Positions 18,047-26,596 of a DNA stretch of 64,000 bases are shown here, in pieces. This DNA comes from Hyphomicrobiales bacterium (GTDB taxonomy: Bacteria > Pseudomonadota > Alphaproteobacteria > Rhizobiales > Rhizobiaceae). The translations under genes and the position numbers were made by a program. The DNA lies in assembly GCA_900471605.1 (NCBI GenBank), contig UCEY01000025.1, forward strand, positions 124,001 to 188,000, written 5' to 3'. The notes below the pieces were generated by a model. The model searched no databases and was not told the origin of the DNA. It saw only the letters and a program-made list of their open reading frames with translations. Position 1 is the stretch's first letter; each line of letters opens with the position of its first letter.

Positions 18047-19525
18047 TTAGATTGTCGCCAGCTCCATGACGGAGACGTCGTTGGCCTCGTCACGGTTGAG
18101 GATGCCCGCCTGCTTCCCTTGAGCCAGAACCAGAATTCGGTTTGACACTCCGAGAACCTCCTCGAGATCGGAGCTGACGACGATGACGGCCACGCCCTGC
18201 TTGGCGAGATTGACGATGATGTCGTAGATGCCGGCCCTCGCGCCGACGTCGATGCCGCGCGTCGGCTCGTCCAGCACCACGACCTTCGGATCGCGCATCA
18301 ACCACTTGGCGATGACCACCTTCTGCTGGTTACCGCCGGAGAGGTCGGAGGCGAGCTGCTCAGGACGACCCTTCACGCCGAATTTGGCGACCGCCTTCTG
18401 CGCGAACGAGCGCTTGACGCTCGGGGAAATCCACCCTCCTCCGAGCTTGTCGAGATTGGCATAGACGATGTTGTCGCCGATGCGGTGGTCGACGACCAGT
18501 CCCTGGTCCTTGCGGTCCTCGGGGACCATGACGATACCCCGGGCGATCGCATCGGCCGGGTCGCGAAGCTTGAGCTCCCTGCCTTCGAGCTTGACCGAAC
18601 CGGCGCTGATCTGATCCGCTCCCGTGATGGCGCGCACGAGTTCCGTTCGGCCGGCACCGACCAGTCCGGCTATTCCAAGGATCTCGCCGGCCTTCACGTC
18701 GAAGGTGACGTCGCGGAACGAATTGGCTGGAGAGCTCAGTCCGCAGACTTCCAGCACCGGCCGATCCGTGGGAACGGGCAGTGCCGGAAACATGCGCTCG
18801 AGCGAGCGTCCGACCATGCTTTCGACGATCGTCCGCACCGGCGTCGCGCTGTCGGCGAATTCCTGGACGCGTTCGCCGTCGCGCAGCACGACGATGCGGT
18901 CGGTGATCTTTTTGATCTCCTCCATGCGGTGGGAAATGTAGATGATGCCGACGCCCTCGGACCGCAGCTTGCGGACTTGCTCGAACAAAGCCTCCGTCTC
19001 CGCGCCGCCAAGGGCCGCGGTCGGCTCGTCGAGGATCAGGAGCTTCGCATCGAGAGCCAAGGCCTTGGCGATCTCGATGAGCTGCTGGTTGGCGGTCGAC
19101 AGACCCTCGACCTTGCGGGAAGCGGGAATGTGCAGGTTGAGGCGGGCGAGCTGCTCCTGAGCGCGACGGACCATCTGCGCGCGATCCACGACACCGTTTC
19201 TCACGGGCCAGCGTCCGATGAAGACGTTTTCGGCGATGGAGAGCTGCGGCAGGAGCTGCAGTTCCTGGTGGATCAGAACCACGCCCTTGTCGATAGCCTC
19301 CCTCGGAGAGGCTGGGGCATAAGGCTGTCCCAGCCATGTCATCGATCCCTCGGAAGGCGTGCGTGACCCGGCAATGATGCCGGAGAGCGTCGACTTGCCC
19401 GCACCGTTCTCACCCAGAAGTGCGACCACTTCGCCCGGATAGACGTCCAGGCTGACATCCTTGACAACCTGAAGCGGCCCATACCACTTCGATATGCCCC
19501 TCAGGGAAAGAACCGGATCCGTCAC
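18047..19525 (-). CDS. Sugar ABC transporter ATP-binding protein (RbsA/MglA type)
   Basis: A 492-residue protein with two tandem ATPase domains, the energy subunit of a CUT2-type sugar importer. The first domain has Walker A GENGAGKS near residue 35, signature LSTANQQ and Walker B LLILDEPTA. The second has GLVGAGRTEL in place of a full Walker A, as normal for the degenerate RbsA C-terminal half, plus LSGGNQQK and VVLDEPTRG. The GTG start at 19525 is preceded by AGGAGG 6 bases away; a TTG at 19540 is part of that site and is not used. Confidence 0.93.
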   Translation of the reverse strand: MTDPVLSLRGISKWYGPLQVVKDVSLDVYPGEVVALLGENGAGKSTLSGIIAGSRTPSEGSMTWLGQPYAPASPREAIDKGVVLIHQELQLLPQLSIAENVFIGRWPVRNGVVDRAQMVRRAQEQLARLNLHIPASRKVEGLSTANQQLIEIAKALALDAKLLILDEPTAALGGAETEALFEQVRKLRSEGVGIIYISHRMEEIKKITDRIVVLRDGERVQEFADSATPVRTIVESMVGRSLERMFPALPVPTDRPVLEVCGLSSPANSFRDVTFDVKAGEILGIAGLVGAGRTELVRAITGADQISAGSVKLEGRELKLRDPADAIARGIVMVPEDRKDQGLVVDHRIGDNIVYANLDKLGGGWISPSVKRSFAQKAVAKFGVKGRPEQLASDLSGGNQQKVVIAKWLMRDPKVVVLDEPTRGIDVGARAGIYDIIVNLAKQGVAVIVVSSDLEEVLGVSNRILVLAQGKQAGILNRDEANDVSVMELATI

Positions 19526-19553
19526 GGCACGCCTCCTCAAGACCTTGACGTTA

Positions 19554-20483
19554 TTATGGATGGTTGGCGATGAAGCCCGCCACGTTTTCCTTGGTTGTCA
19601 GCGTCGCGTCCATGAGCTGCACCGCCGGCACCTTCTCGCCGGCGACGAGCTTCGCAGCGTTGGCGACCGCGTCCCGGCCCATCTTCTGCGTCTGCTGCGT
19701 GGCAGTCACATCGAACACGCCCTTGCTGAGCGCTTCGAGAGCCGCGGTATCGCCGTCGAAGCCGCCGACAACGATCTTCTGCGAGGGATTGGCGACCTTG
19801 ATGGCCTGTGCGGCGCCAAGCGCGAGTGCGTCTGCCTGGGCGAAGACGATCGACACGTCCGGGTTCGCCTGCAGCATGTTCTGCATGATCTGGAAGCCTT
19901 CGTCCTGGCTCCAGATGTTGGAATACTGCTCGGCGACGACCTTCACGCCCGGATTGGCCTTGATGGATTCACCGCAGCCTTTGGAGCGGTCGACCTCGGG
20001 CGTCGTGCCCTTCTGGCCGTGAATGATGACCATTTTGCCCTTGCCCCCGGCCTGCTTCAGGATGTAGTCGCAGACGCTCTTTGCAGACGCGACGGAATCC
20101 GTTGCGAGGAAGGTGTCGCCTGGTGCGCCTTCGGCGTTGCGGTCGACGTTCACGACCGGAATACCGGCGTTCTTCGCAAGCTTGACCGGAACGGTCGCAG
20201 CGGCCGCGCCGGCGGGAATGTAGATCAGGGCGTCGATTTTCTGCGTGAGAAGGTCCTGGATCTGGTTGACCTGCGTCGGACCGTCGCCCTTGGCATCGAC
20301 CGTCACGACTTCGATGCCGCGCTTCTTGGCTTCGGCTTCGACCGACTGCTTGATCTGGTTGAAGAAGTTGGCCTGAAGGTTCGCGACGGCCAGGCCGAGC
20401 TTTTTCAGTTCCGCGGCGTGGACCGGTCCAAGGGTGAGACCGAGCAGAGCAGCGGACGCGAGCATGATGCGCGCAATTTTCAT
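19554..20483 (-). CDS. Sugar-binding periplasmic protein (RbsB type)
   Basis: Type I periplasmic binding protein of 309 residues. The signal peptide covers residues 1-23 (ARIMLASAALLGLTLG, cleavage after VHA). The mature sequence has the early KLGLAVANLQANFFNQIKQ segment and the VNVDRNAEG loop, both typical of pentose and polyol binders. GGAGGA precedes the ATG. It lies between the permease and ATPase genes, with the permease first, an unusual order for this family. Pentose or pentitol binding is inferred from the linked enzymes. Confidence 0.92.
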   Translation of the reverse strand: MKIARIMLASAALLGLTLGPVHAAELKKLGLAVANLQANFFNQIKQSVEAEAKKRGIEVVTVDAKGDGPTQVNQIQDLLTQKIDALIYIPAGAAAATVPVKLAKNAGIPVVNVDRNAEGAPGDTFLATDSVASAKSVCDYILKQAGGKGKMVIIHGQKGTTPEVDRSKGCGESIKANPGVKVVAEQYSNIWSQDEGFQIMQNMLQANPDVSIVFAQADALALGAAQAIKVANPSQKIVVGGFDGDTAALEALSKGVFDVTATQQTQKMGRDAVANAAKLVAGEKVPAVQLMDATLTTKENVAGFIANHP

Positions 20484-20574
20484 CGTAGTTCCTCCGTTGT
20501 TAGATGAAACCCTCGAGCAGGTCCTCCCCTCGGGGTATAGATCCGCTCCGAGAATTCGGGGCGGAATTCCTGGA

Positions 20575-20594
20575 GGTCCGCCAAGCGGCGGACC
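20575..20594 (-). terminator. Hairpin between permease and binding-protein genes
   Basis: A perfect 8-bp stem, GGTCCGCC (20575-20582) and GGCGGACC (20587-20594), with an AAGC loop. It begins 6 bases after the permease stop on the minus strand and may attenuate or protect transcript ends inside the operon. Confidence 0.5.
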
Positions 20595-20600
20595 CGATCC

Positions 20601-21581
20601 TCAGATGCGACGCCGACGGATGGTCTCCGCACCCACCGCAAGAACGATGACGATGCCGATGATCACCTGCTGCAGGAACGGCGAGACGTTAAGCAGGTTG
20701 AGACCGTTGCGCAGGACACCGATGATCAGGACGCCGATGAGCGTTCCCCCGATGCCGCCCGCGCCTCCGGAGAGCGAGGTGCCGCCGATCACGACAGCGG
20801 CGATGGTGTCGAGCTCATAGCCAAAGCCGCTGGACGGCTGCACGGAGTCGAGACGGGCGGCCAGCACTATCCCGGCAAGCCCCGCAAGCACGGCGCTGAC
20901 GACGTAGACGCCGATCGTCACCAGCCGGGCGTTGATGCCGGCGAGACGAGCGACTTCAGGATTGCCGCCCACCGCGTAGAGCATCCGGCCTTCGGAACGG
21001 AAGTGCAGGAACAGCCAGGCCACGAGGACGACGACCAGCATGAGGAAGACGGTGGCCGTCAGGATGCCGAAATGCCGGTCGATCGCCAGCATCATGAACC
21101 AGTCCGGGAAGCCGACGATCTGCTGGCCGTCGGTGATCATGTTCGCCACGCCGCGCGCTGCGGACATCATGGCGAGAGTGGCGATGAACGCCGGCACCCT
21201 GAACTGCGTCACGAGTACCCCGACGATCAGGCCCGACATAGCCGCAGCGACCAGCCCGAACACGATGCCGACGGCCAGCGGAAGGCCGGCCACGTTTGCG
21301 CTCCAGCCCATGACCATCATGGCGAGCGCAAGCACCGAGCCGACCGACAGATCGATGCCGCCGATCAGAATGACGAAGGTCATCCCGACCGCCATGATGC
21401 CGAGAACGGTGATCTGGTCGAGAATGTTCAGCCCGTTTCGAACGGAAAGAAACGCGTCCGTGCTGAAGCTCAGAAAGACGCAGAGGGCGAGCAGGCCCAC
21501 GAGCGGACCGGTGGCGCCCTTGAGCTTGCCGAGCCAACGGCCGGACGAAAGTTTCTGTTCCTTGATGTCGAGCGCCACCAT
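20601..21581 (-). CDS. Sugar ABC transporter permease (RbsC type)
   Basis: Membrane subunit of the CUT2 importer, 326 residues with about ten helices. TVLGIMAVGMTFVILIGGIDLSVGS is the family hallmark near residue 60-85 (seen as GIMAVGMTFV then IGGIDLSVGS). The C-terminal segment has GIGGTLIGVLIIGVLRNGLNLL, again typical. The ATG at 21581 has GGGAGG directly upstream; an earlier in-frame TTG at 21626 is rejected. It is the promoter-proximal gene of the leftward operon, divergent from the transketolase genes. Confidence 0.93.
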   Translation of the reverse strand: MVALDIKEQKLSSGRWLGKLKGATGPLVGLLALCVFLSFSTDAFLSVRNGLNILDQITVLGIMAVGMTFVILIGGIDLSVGSVLALAMMVMGWSANVAGLPLAVGIVFGLVAAAMSGLIVGVLVTQFRVPAFIATLAMMSAARGVANMITDGQQIVGFPDWFMMLAIDRHFGILTATVFLMLVVVLVAWLFLHFRSEGRMLYAVGGNPEVARLAGINARLVTIGVYVVSAVLAGLAGIVLAARLDSVQPSSGFGYELDTIAAVVIGGTSLSGGAGGIGGTLIGVLIIGVLRNGLNLLNVSPFLQQVIIGIVIVLAVGAETIRRRRI

Positions 21582-21626
21582 CTTTCCTCCCAAGGCTAGG
21601 TCGGTAGCCAATAGCTGTTCAAGCAA

Positions 21627-21778
21627 GAATATTTATGCATACATGCTGGAAAATTCATTAACAAGTTGCCACACGGGTGTCAACAGGATTTGAACCCTCC
21701 TCACTCAGCTTATCTTGTCCGTAGGGGCTTGACTGAAAGCCAATTTGTGCAAAAATATTGATATATGAATAAATATTC
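21627..21778. promoter_or_regulatory. Divergent promoter with an inverted operator pair (probable SorC site)
   Basis: The motif GAATATTTATGCATACAT at 21627-21644 recurs on the opposite strand at 21778 to 21761 as GAATATTTATTCATATAT, 16 of 18 identical. The two copies flank the space between the divergent permease and transketolase genes, each near one gene's start. Such an arrangement suits an oligomeric SorC-family regulator acting on both promoters, probably the protein encoded at 25111. Assignment to that regulator is inference. Confidence 0.6.
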
Positions 21779-21790
21779 GCGAGAGAATCC

Positions 21791-22600
21791 ATGGATATCA
21801 AAGAACTCGAGCGTCTCGCTCGCGAGATCCGACTGCGTGATCTTCAGGCCGTTTTCGAAGCGGGCGCCGGACACATCGGCGGCGAGATGTCGGTTATCGA
21901 CATCCTGACGGCCCTTTACTTCCGCGTATTGAGGGTCTGGCCGGACCAGCCCAAGAACCCGGAACGAGACAGGTTCGTGCTTTCCAAGGGACATACGGCC
22001 TGTGCGCTCTACGTCACCCTGGCAAAGCGCGGCTTCATCCCCGAGGATGAAATTTCGACCTTCCTGAAGCCGCATTCCAGATTGAACGGCCACCCGAACT
22101 GCAACAAGGTTCCGGGCGTCGAAACCAATACGGGACCGCTTGGCCACGGCCTGCCGGTCTCGGTCGGCATGGCAAAGGCCGCCAAGCTCTCCGGCGTCAA
22201 GTATCATACATACGTCGTGACGGGGGACGGGGAGATGCAGGAAGGCTCGAACTGGGAAGCCATCATGGCGGCCGCGCAGTTTAAGCTGGACAACCTCACC
22301 CTGGTCATCGACCATAACAGGTTCCAGCAGGGCGCCTCTCTTTCCGACACCAATGATCTCGCACCTCTCCGTCCGAAACTCGAGGCTTTCGACTGGGAAG
22401 TCACCGAGATCAACGGAAACGATATGAGCGAGGTCGTTTCGGCTCTCGAACATCGCGGCTCACGGCCGCATTGCATCGTGGCCCACACCAACAAGGGCCA
22501 CGGAATTTCGTTCATGCAGGACCGTGTCGACTGGCACCACAAGGTTCCGAGCAAGGAACAGTACGAAACCGCTATTTCAGAACTGTCGGAGGCACTGTGA
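21791..22600 (+). CDS. Transketolase, N-terminal (thiamine diphosphate) subunit
   Basis: Moves two-carbon ketol units between ketose and aldose phosphates. This 269-residue protein is the N-terminal half of a split transketolase. It holds the thiamine-diphosphate motif, beginning GDGEMQEGSNWEAI near residue 144 and ending in DHN. Early substrate-site residues are in AGHIGGEMS and SKGHTACALY. GPLGHGLPVSVGMA is also conserved. The start has only a weak GAGAG upstream. It overlaps the second subunit by one base, so equal synthesis is likely. Split transketolases are common in accessory sugar operons. Confidence 0.93.
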   Translation: MDIKELERLAREIRLRDLQAVFEAGAGHIGGEMSVIDILTALYFRVLRVWPDQPKNPERDRFVLSKGHTACALYVTLAKRGFIPEDEISTFLKPHSRLNGHPNCNKVPGVETNTGPLGHGLPVSVGMAKAAKLSGVKYHTYVVTGDGEMQEGSNWEAIMAAAQFKLDNLTLVIDHNRFQQGASLSDTNDLAPLRPKLEAFDWEVTEINGNDMSEVVSALEHRGSRPHCIVAHTNKGHGISFMQDRVDWHHKVPSKEQYETAISELSEAL

Positions 22601-23556
22601 TGAACGCGCCTGCAAGCACACCCAAGCTCTACGATTGCCGCGACGCGTTCGCCGCGACGATCGAGCGCCTGGCAGCCGAGAACGAAACGATCGTCGCGGT
22701 CTGCAACGACTCCGTAGGCTCCTCCAAGCTCGGCGGATTCAAGTCGAAGTTTCCCGAGCGTCTCGTCAATGTCGGCATCGCGGAACAGAACATGATCGGC
22801 GTTGGAGCAGGCCTGGCCAACGGCGGGCGCCTGCCATACGTCTGTGGCGCCTCTCCGTTCCTGACGGGACGGTCGCTTGAACAGATCAAGGCCGACATCT
22901 CCTACTCCAATGCCAACGTCAAGCTGGTCGGCATTTCTTCCGGCATGGCCTATGGCGAACTCGGCCCTACCCATCATTCGATCGAGGATTTCGCCTGGAC
23001 GCGCGTCCTGCCCAATCTTCCGGTGATCGCGCCTTGCGACAGGATCGAAACCGCCGCGGCCGTCGAATGGGCAGCCGCCTATAACGGTCCGTGTTTCCTC
23101 CGCCTTTCGCGCGTGGGCGTGCCCGACCTTCTTCCGGAAGGTCACAAGTTCGAGCTTGGCAAGGCAAACCTCCTGCGCGAAGGTTCCGACGTCACGCTCA
23201 TCGCCAACGGAACCCTGACCCATCGCATGGTAACGGCTGCGGAACTTCTCGCGGAACGCGGCATCAGCGCCAGAGTACTCAACCTCGCGACGGTTCGCCC
23301 GATCGACGAGGACGCCATCATCACCGCGGCCCTGGAGACCGGCGCGATCGTCACGGCCGAAGAGCATTCGATCTTTGGCGGGCTCGGCTCAGCGGTCGCC
23401 GAAGTGGTGGTCGACAACGCTCCCGTCCCGATGAAGCGTCTCGGCGTTCCCGGCATCTACGCTCCGACCGGATCGGCGGAGTTCCTGCTCGACGAGTTCG
23501 GCATGGCGCCGTCGGCAATCGCCGACGCGGCGCAATCGCTGATCAAGCGCAAATAA
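22600..23556 (+). CDS. Transketolase, C-terminal (pyrimidine-binding) subunit
   Basis: A 318-residue partner of the preceding protein. The PYR domain includes VGIAEQNMIGVGAGLA near residue 68-83, where the Glu activates thiamine diphosphate. It is followed by the transketolase C-terminal domain with VRPIDEDAI and TAEEHSIFGGLGSA. The ATG overlaps the upstream TGA (TGATG) and GGAGG lies 6 bases upstream; longer in-frame starts inside the first subunit are ignored. With the kinase and tpiA it would feed a pentulose phosphate into glycolysis. Confidence 0.93.
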   Translation: MNAPASTPKLYDCRDAFAATIERLAAENETIVAVCNDSVGSSKLGGFKSKFPERLVNVGIAEQNMIGVGAGLANGGRLPYVCGASPFLTGRSLEQIKADISYSNANVKLVGISSGMAYGELGPTHHSIEDFAWTRVLPNLPVIAPCDRIETAAAVEWAAAYNGPCFLRLSRVGVPDLLPEGHKFELGKANLLREGSDVTLIANGTLTHRMVTAAELLAERGISARVLNLATVRPIDEDAIITAALETGAIVTAEEHSIFGGLGSAVAEVVVDNAPVPMKRLGVPGIYAPTGSAEFLLDEFGMAPSAIADAAQSLIKRK

Positions 23557-23622
23557 ACCGGTGGCGCGTAATCAAGCCGGGGCGCACTCCGCCGCCCCGC
23601 CCCTATGATCTGGGAGGATCCG

Positions 23623-25089
23623 ATGCGGGCTATTCTGGCGATCGACCAGGGCACGACCAATTCCAAGGCGGTTCTCGTGGGCGAGAAGGGAGATGTCGTC
23701 GCCAGAGGCTCGGCGCCGGTCGGCATCTCCTATCCGAAGCCCGGTTGGGTCGAACAGGATCCGCGCCGGCTCTACGCTTCCGTGTGCGAGGCAATCGACG
23801 CCTGCTTGAAAGCCGCGCCCGATGTGACCATCGAAGCCGTGGCGATTTCCAATCAGCGCGAATCGGTCACCGCCTGGGACGCCGAAACGGGAGAGGCGCT
23901 GGGCCCGGTGCTGAGCTGGCAGTGCCGACGGACGGCGCCGGATTGCGAGCGTCTGCGTGCCGAAGGCCGCCTCGAGCGCGTGCAGGCGCTCACCGGCCTC
24001 CCGTTGGACCCGATGTTCCCCGGCTCCAAATTCCGATGGCTGCTCGACCGCGTGCCGAAAGGCCGACCGGTCCGGCTTGGAACGATCGACAGTTGGCTCG
24101 TGCACTGCCTGACCGGCGGAAAGCGGCACGTCTGCGACGCCTCGAACGCCGCCAGAAGCCAGTTGTTCGACCTCCAGGAGCAGAGATGGAGTGAGGAACT
24201 CGGAGAGATTTTCGGCGTCGATACCGCACTTCTCCCGAAGGTGCTCGATAGTTCTGCCGATTTCGGCGCGACACGGGGACTTCCGGGCGTTCCGGACGGC
24301 ACGCCTATCCGGGCCGCGATCGGCGACAGCCATGCCGCCCTGTTCGGTCACGGAGCGTTCAAACCGGGCGACGGCAAGGTAACCTTCGGCACGGGCTCCT
24401 CGGTGATGTCGACGCTTCCCCGGTTCATCGCGCCGCGTAACGGTGTCACGACCACTGTCGCATGGCGTCTGAACGGAAAGCCGACATTCGCTTTCGAAGG
24501 CAACATTCTCGTTTCCGCAGCAAGCCTCCCGTGGATGGCGGACATTCTCGGCCTGCCCGATGTGGCAGCGCTTGTCGAGCTGGCGGCGACCGCCGAACCC
24601 GGAGGGCCAGGCTTCGTGCCCGCCTTCGTCGGGCTGGGCGCGCCGTACTGGAACTCCGACGCACGCGCCCTGTTCTCGCAGATCAATTTCAGTACCACGC
24701 GGGCGCAGATGGCGCGCTCCGTGACGGACTCGATCGCCTTCCAGGTCCATGACGTGATCGCGGCCATGCGGGCACAGAGTGGCGGCGAGCTCGGCGCCCT
24801 CTATGTCGACGGCGGCCCCAGCCAGAACCGCTTCCTGATGCAGTGCGTGTCGAATCTTGTCGAGCACGAGGTCATCCAGTGCGGGGCGCCCGAAGCATCG
24901 GCGCTGGGTGCCGCATATCTGGCAGGCCTCTCGCTCGGCCTGTGGCGGGATATCGACGTCATCGCGGAACTGCCCAGAAGTACACAGATCATCGCCCCCG
25001 AACCTGTGGACCGCACAACGCTTCTGAATAGCTGGAATGATGCGTTGGAGCGCTCGACGTTGTGCCAAACACCGGCTAAAGGTGAATAA
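23623..25089 (+). CDS. FGGY-family carbohydrate kinase (glycerol/polyol kinase-like)
   Basis: ATP-dependent sugar or polyol kinase of 488 residues. The N-terminal phosphate motif is AIDQGTTNSKA at residues 6-16, followed by SNQRES and WQCRRT as in glycerol kinase. The C-terminal FGGY signature region is VDGGPSQNRFLMQ near residue 390, and ATP contacts come from GTGSSVM. The start at 23623 has GGGAGG 5 bases upstream; an ATG at 23605 lies upstream of that site. Expected substrates are glycerol-like polyols or ketopentoses such as xylulose. In this operon the product would go to the split transketolase. Confidence 0.9.
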   Translation: MRAILAIDQGTTNSKAVLVGEKGDVVARGSAPVGISYPKPGWVEQDPRRLYASVCEAIDACLKAAPDVTIEAVAISNQRESVTAWDAETGEALGPVLSWQCRRTAPDCERLRAEGRLERVQALTGLPLDPMFPGSKFRWLLDRVPKGRPVRLGTIDSWLVHCLTGGKRHVCDASNAARSQLFDLQEQRWSEELGEIFGVDTALLPKVLDSSADFGATRGLPGVPDGTPIRAAIGDSHAALFGHGAFKPGDGKVTFGTGSSVMSTLPRFIAPRNGVTTTVAWRLNGKPTFAFEGNILVSAASLPWMADILGLPDVAALVELAATAEPGGPGFVPAFVGLGAPYWNSDARALFSQINFSTTRAQMARSVTDSIAFQVHDVIAAMRAQSGGELGALYVDGGPSQNRFLMQCVSNLVEHEVIQCGAPEASALGAAYLAGLSLGLWRDIDVIAELPRSTQIIAPEPVDRTTLLNSWNDALERSTLCQTPAKGE

Positions 25090-25110
25090 AAATTCACACC
25101 GGAACCTACG

Positions 25111-26061
25111 ATGTCTCGTCTGAACGAACTCCGACTTATTTCACGGGTTGCCCAGATGTATCATATCGAGGGCAAGCGCCAGGCGGATATCGCCCAGCAT
25201 CTCAGGTTGTCTCAGGCAACCGTTTCCCGGATGTTGAAGCGCGCCGAGGTCGAGGACATCGTCCGCACGAGCGTCATTCCCCCCGTAGGGACCTATAGCG
25301 AGCTCGAAGGCGCGCTTCGCGAAAAATACGGCCTGCCGGAAGCCATCGTCGTGGAATGCACCGAAGATCGCGACGGAGCGATCATGGCCCGCATCGGTGA
25401 GGCTGCGGCCCATTTGCTCGAGGTCACGCTCGCGCCGGGCGAGATCATCGGTGTTTCGAGCTGGAGCCAGACCATCTTCAAGATGGTGGAGAACATCCAT
25501 CCGCAGAAGAGCGCCCAGGCCAAGTATGTCGTGCAGACGCTCGGCGGCATGGGGGACCCGTCGGTGCAGACCCATGCAACGCAGCTGACCACTCGACTGG
25601 CGCGACTTACGGGAGCGGAACCGAAGTTGCTTCCCGTACAGGGCGTGACATCGTCGCGGGAAGCCAAACTGCTGATGCAGACCGATCCGTTTGTCCGCGA
25701 GACCTTGGACCTGTTTGGCAGCATCACGCTTGCGATCGTCGGGATCGGCGCCGTCGAGCCGTCCGAACTGCTGGCGAGATCGGGGAACATCTTTTCGTCG
25801 CGGGAACTCGCCGACCTCGCCGAGGCCGGCGCCGTCGGAGACATCTCGCTGAGGTTCTTCGATAAAAACGGGAAGCCAGTGAAGACACCGCTGGACGAGC
25901 GCGTCATCGGCCTCCCTCTTGAGGATCTCGCACGTGTCGACAGGGTGATCGCGCTGGCGGGTGGCGCAAAGAAAACCGATGCGATCGCAGGCGCGTTGAG
26001 AGTGGGCGTCATCGACACGCTGGTGACCGACAAATTCACCGCCCAACGCCTGATCGACTAG
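25111..26061 (+). CDS. SorC-family sugar-responsive transcriptional regulator
   Basis: A 316-residue regulator with an N-terminal helix-turn-helix (residues 8-45; IAQHLRLSQATVSRMLKRAE) and a large C-terminal sugar-phosphate-binding domain. That domain has the GEIIGVSSWSQT and GIGAVEPSELLARSG segments of the family. It resembles EryD/DeoR-type sensors of erythritol and related polyol operons. It ends the rightward operon 21 bases after the kinase and probably acts at the inverted pair at 21627-21778. The inducer is likely a phosphorylated intermediate. It ends in TAG. Confidence 0.9.
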   Translation: MSRLNELRLISRVAQMYHIEGKRQADIAQHLRLSQATVSRMLKRAEVEDIVRTSVIPPVGTYSELEGALREKYGLPEAIVVECTEDRDGAIMARIGEAAAHLLEVTLAPGEIIGVSSWSQTIFKMVENIHPQKSAQAKYVVQTLGGMGDPSVQTHATQLTTRLARLTGAEPKLLPVQGVTSSREAKLLMQTDPFVRETLDLFGSITLAIVGIGAVEPSELLARSGNIFSSRELADLAEAGAVGDISLRFFDKNGKPVKTPLDERVIGLPLEDLARVDRVIALAGGAKKTDAIAGALRVGVIDTLVTDKFTAQRLID

Positions 26062-26066
26062 CCCGG

Positions 26067-26083
26067 GCAGCCGAGCCGGCTGC
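26067..26083. terminator. Short hairpin between convergent genes
   Basis: GCAGCC (26067-26072) and GGCTGC (26078-26083) form a 6-bp stem with a 5-base loop just after the SorC-family stop, in the gap before the convergent arr gene. A plausible but weak terminator. Confidence 0.3.
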
Positions 26084-26157
26084 TGCCGAGCCTCGCGCTC
26101 CGCCGTGCCGCAAATCAGCTGTAAAATGGCACAGCAATGAGCGACGCGACGGGCAAT

Positions 26158-26574
26158 TCAATCCTCGATCGTATCCCTGCCCTCCGCCTTGAGGCGTGCG
26201 AGACCGTCCTTCATGGCCTTGAGCTGTTCCTCCGTGTGGCCCTGCCAGTCGGTGAGTTCGCCGACGATGCGCAGCGGATCGCGGGAGCGATAGGACTTCG
26301 TTGGATTGCCGGGGAACTTCTTGTAGGTGAGGTTCGGGTCGTCGACATACGGCCCTGTCGGCTCGACGATATAGATCCTCTGGCGACCTTCGCCCGCCGC
26401 AAGCTCTGCCCCCCAGGTGGCAGCCTCTACCGTTGCGCTAAAATAGACCCATGACAGCGCTCTTGCCGTATGGTTGGACATGTAGCCGACGCTGATGAAA
26501 TCGCCCGGCTTAAGGTCCGCCCGGGTGCCATGGTAGAACAGGTCCGAGGTAATGGGGCCTTGGTTTTCAGTCAT
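26158..26574 (-). CDS. arr: NAD(+)-rifampin ADP-ribosyltransferase
   Basis: Inactivates rifamycins by transferring ADP-ribose from NAD to a hydroxyl of the ansa bridge. The 138-residue length matches Arr proteins. The N-terminal FYHGTRADLKPGD contains the conserved His15; Tyr44 lies in WVYFSAT, followed by AATWGAELA. IYIVEPTGP, DDPNLTYKKFPGNPTKSYRS and TDWQGH are family signatures. AAGGACC is 6 bases before the ATG at 26574. It stands alone between the SorC gene and a LysR gene. There is no sign of an integron or transposon around it, so it looks resident. Rifampin resistance is predicted, not shown. Confidence 0.92.
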   Translation of the reverse strand: MTENQGPITSDLFYHGTRADLKPGDFISVGYMSNHTARALSWVYFSATVEAATWGAELAAGEGRQRIYIVEPTGPYVDDPNLTYKKFPGNPTKSYRSRDPLRIVGELTDWQGHTEEQLKAMKDGLARLKAEGRDTIED

Positions 26575-26596
26575 GAATGGTCCTTCTTGGAAACAG

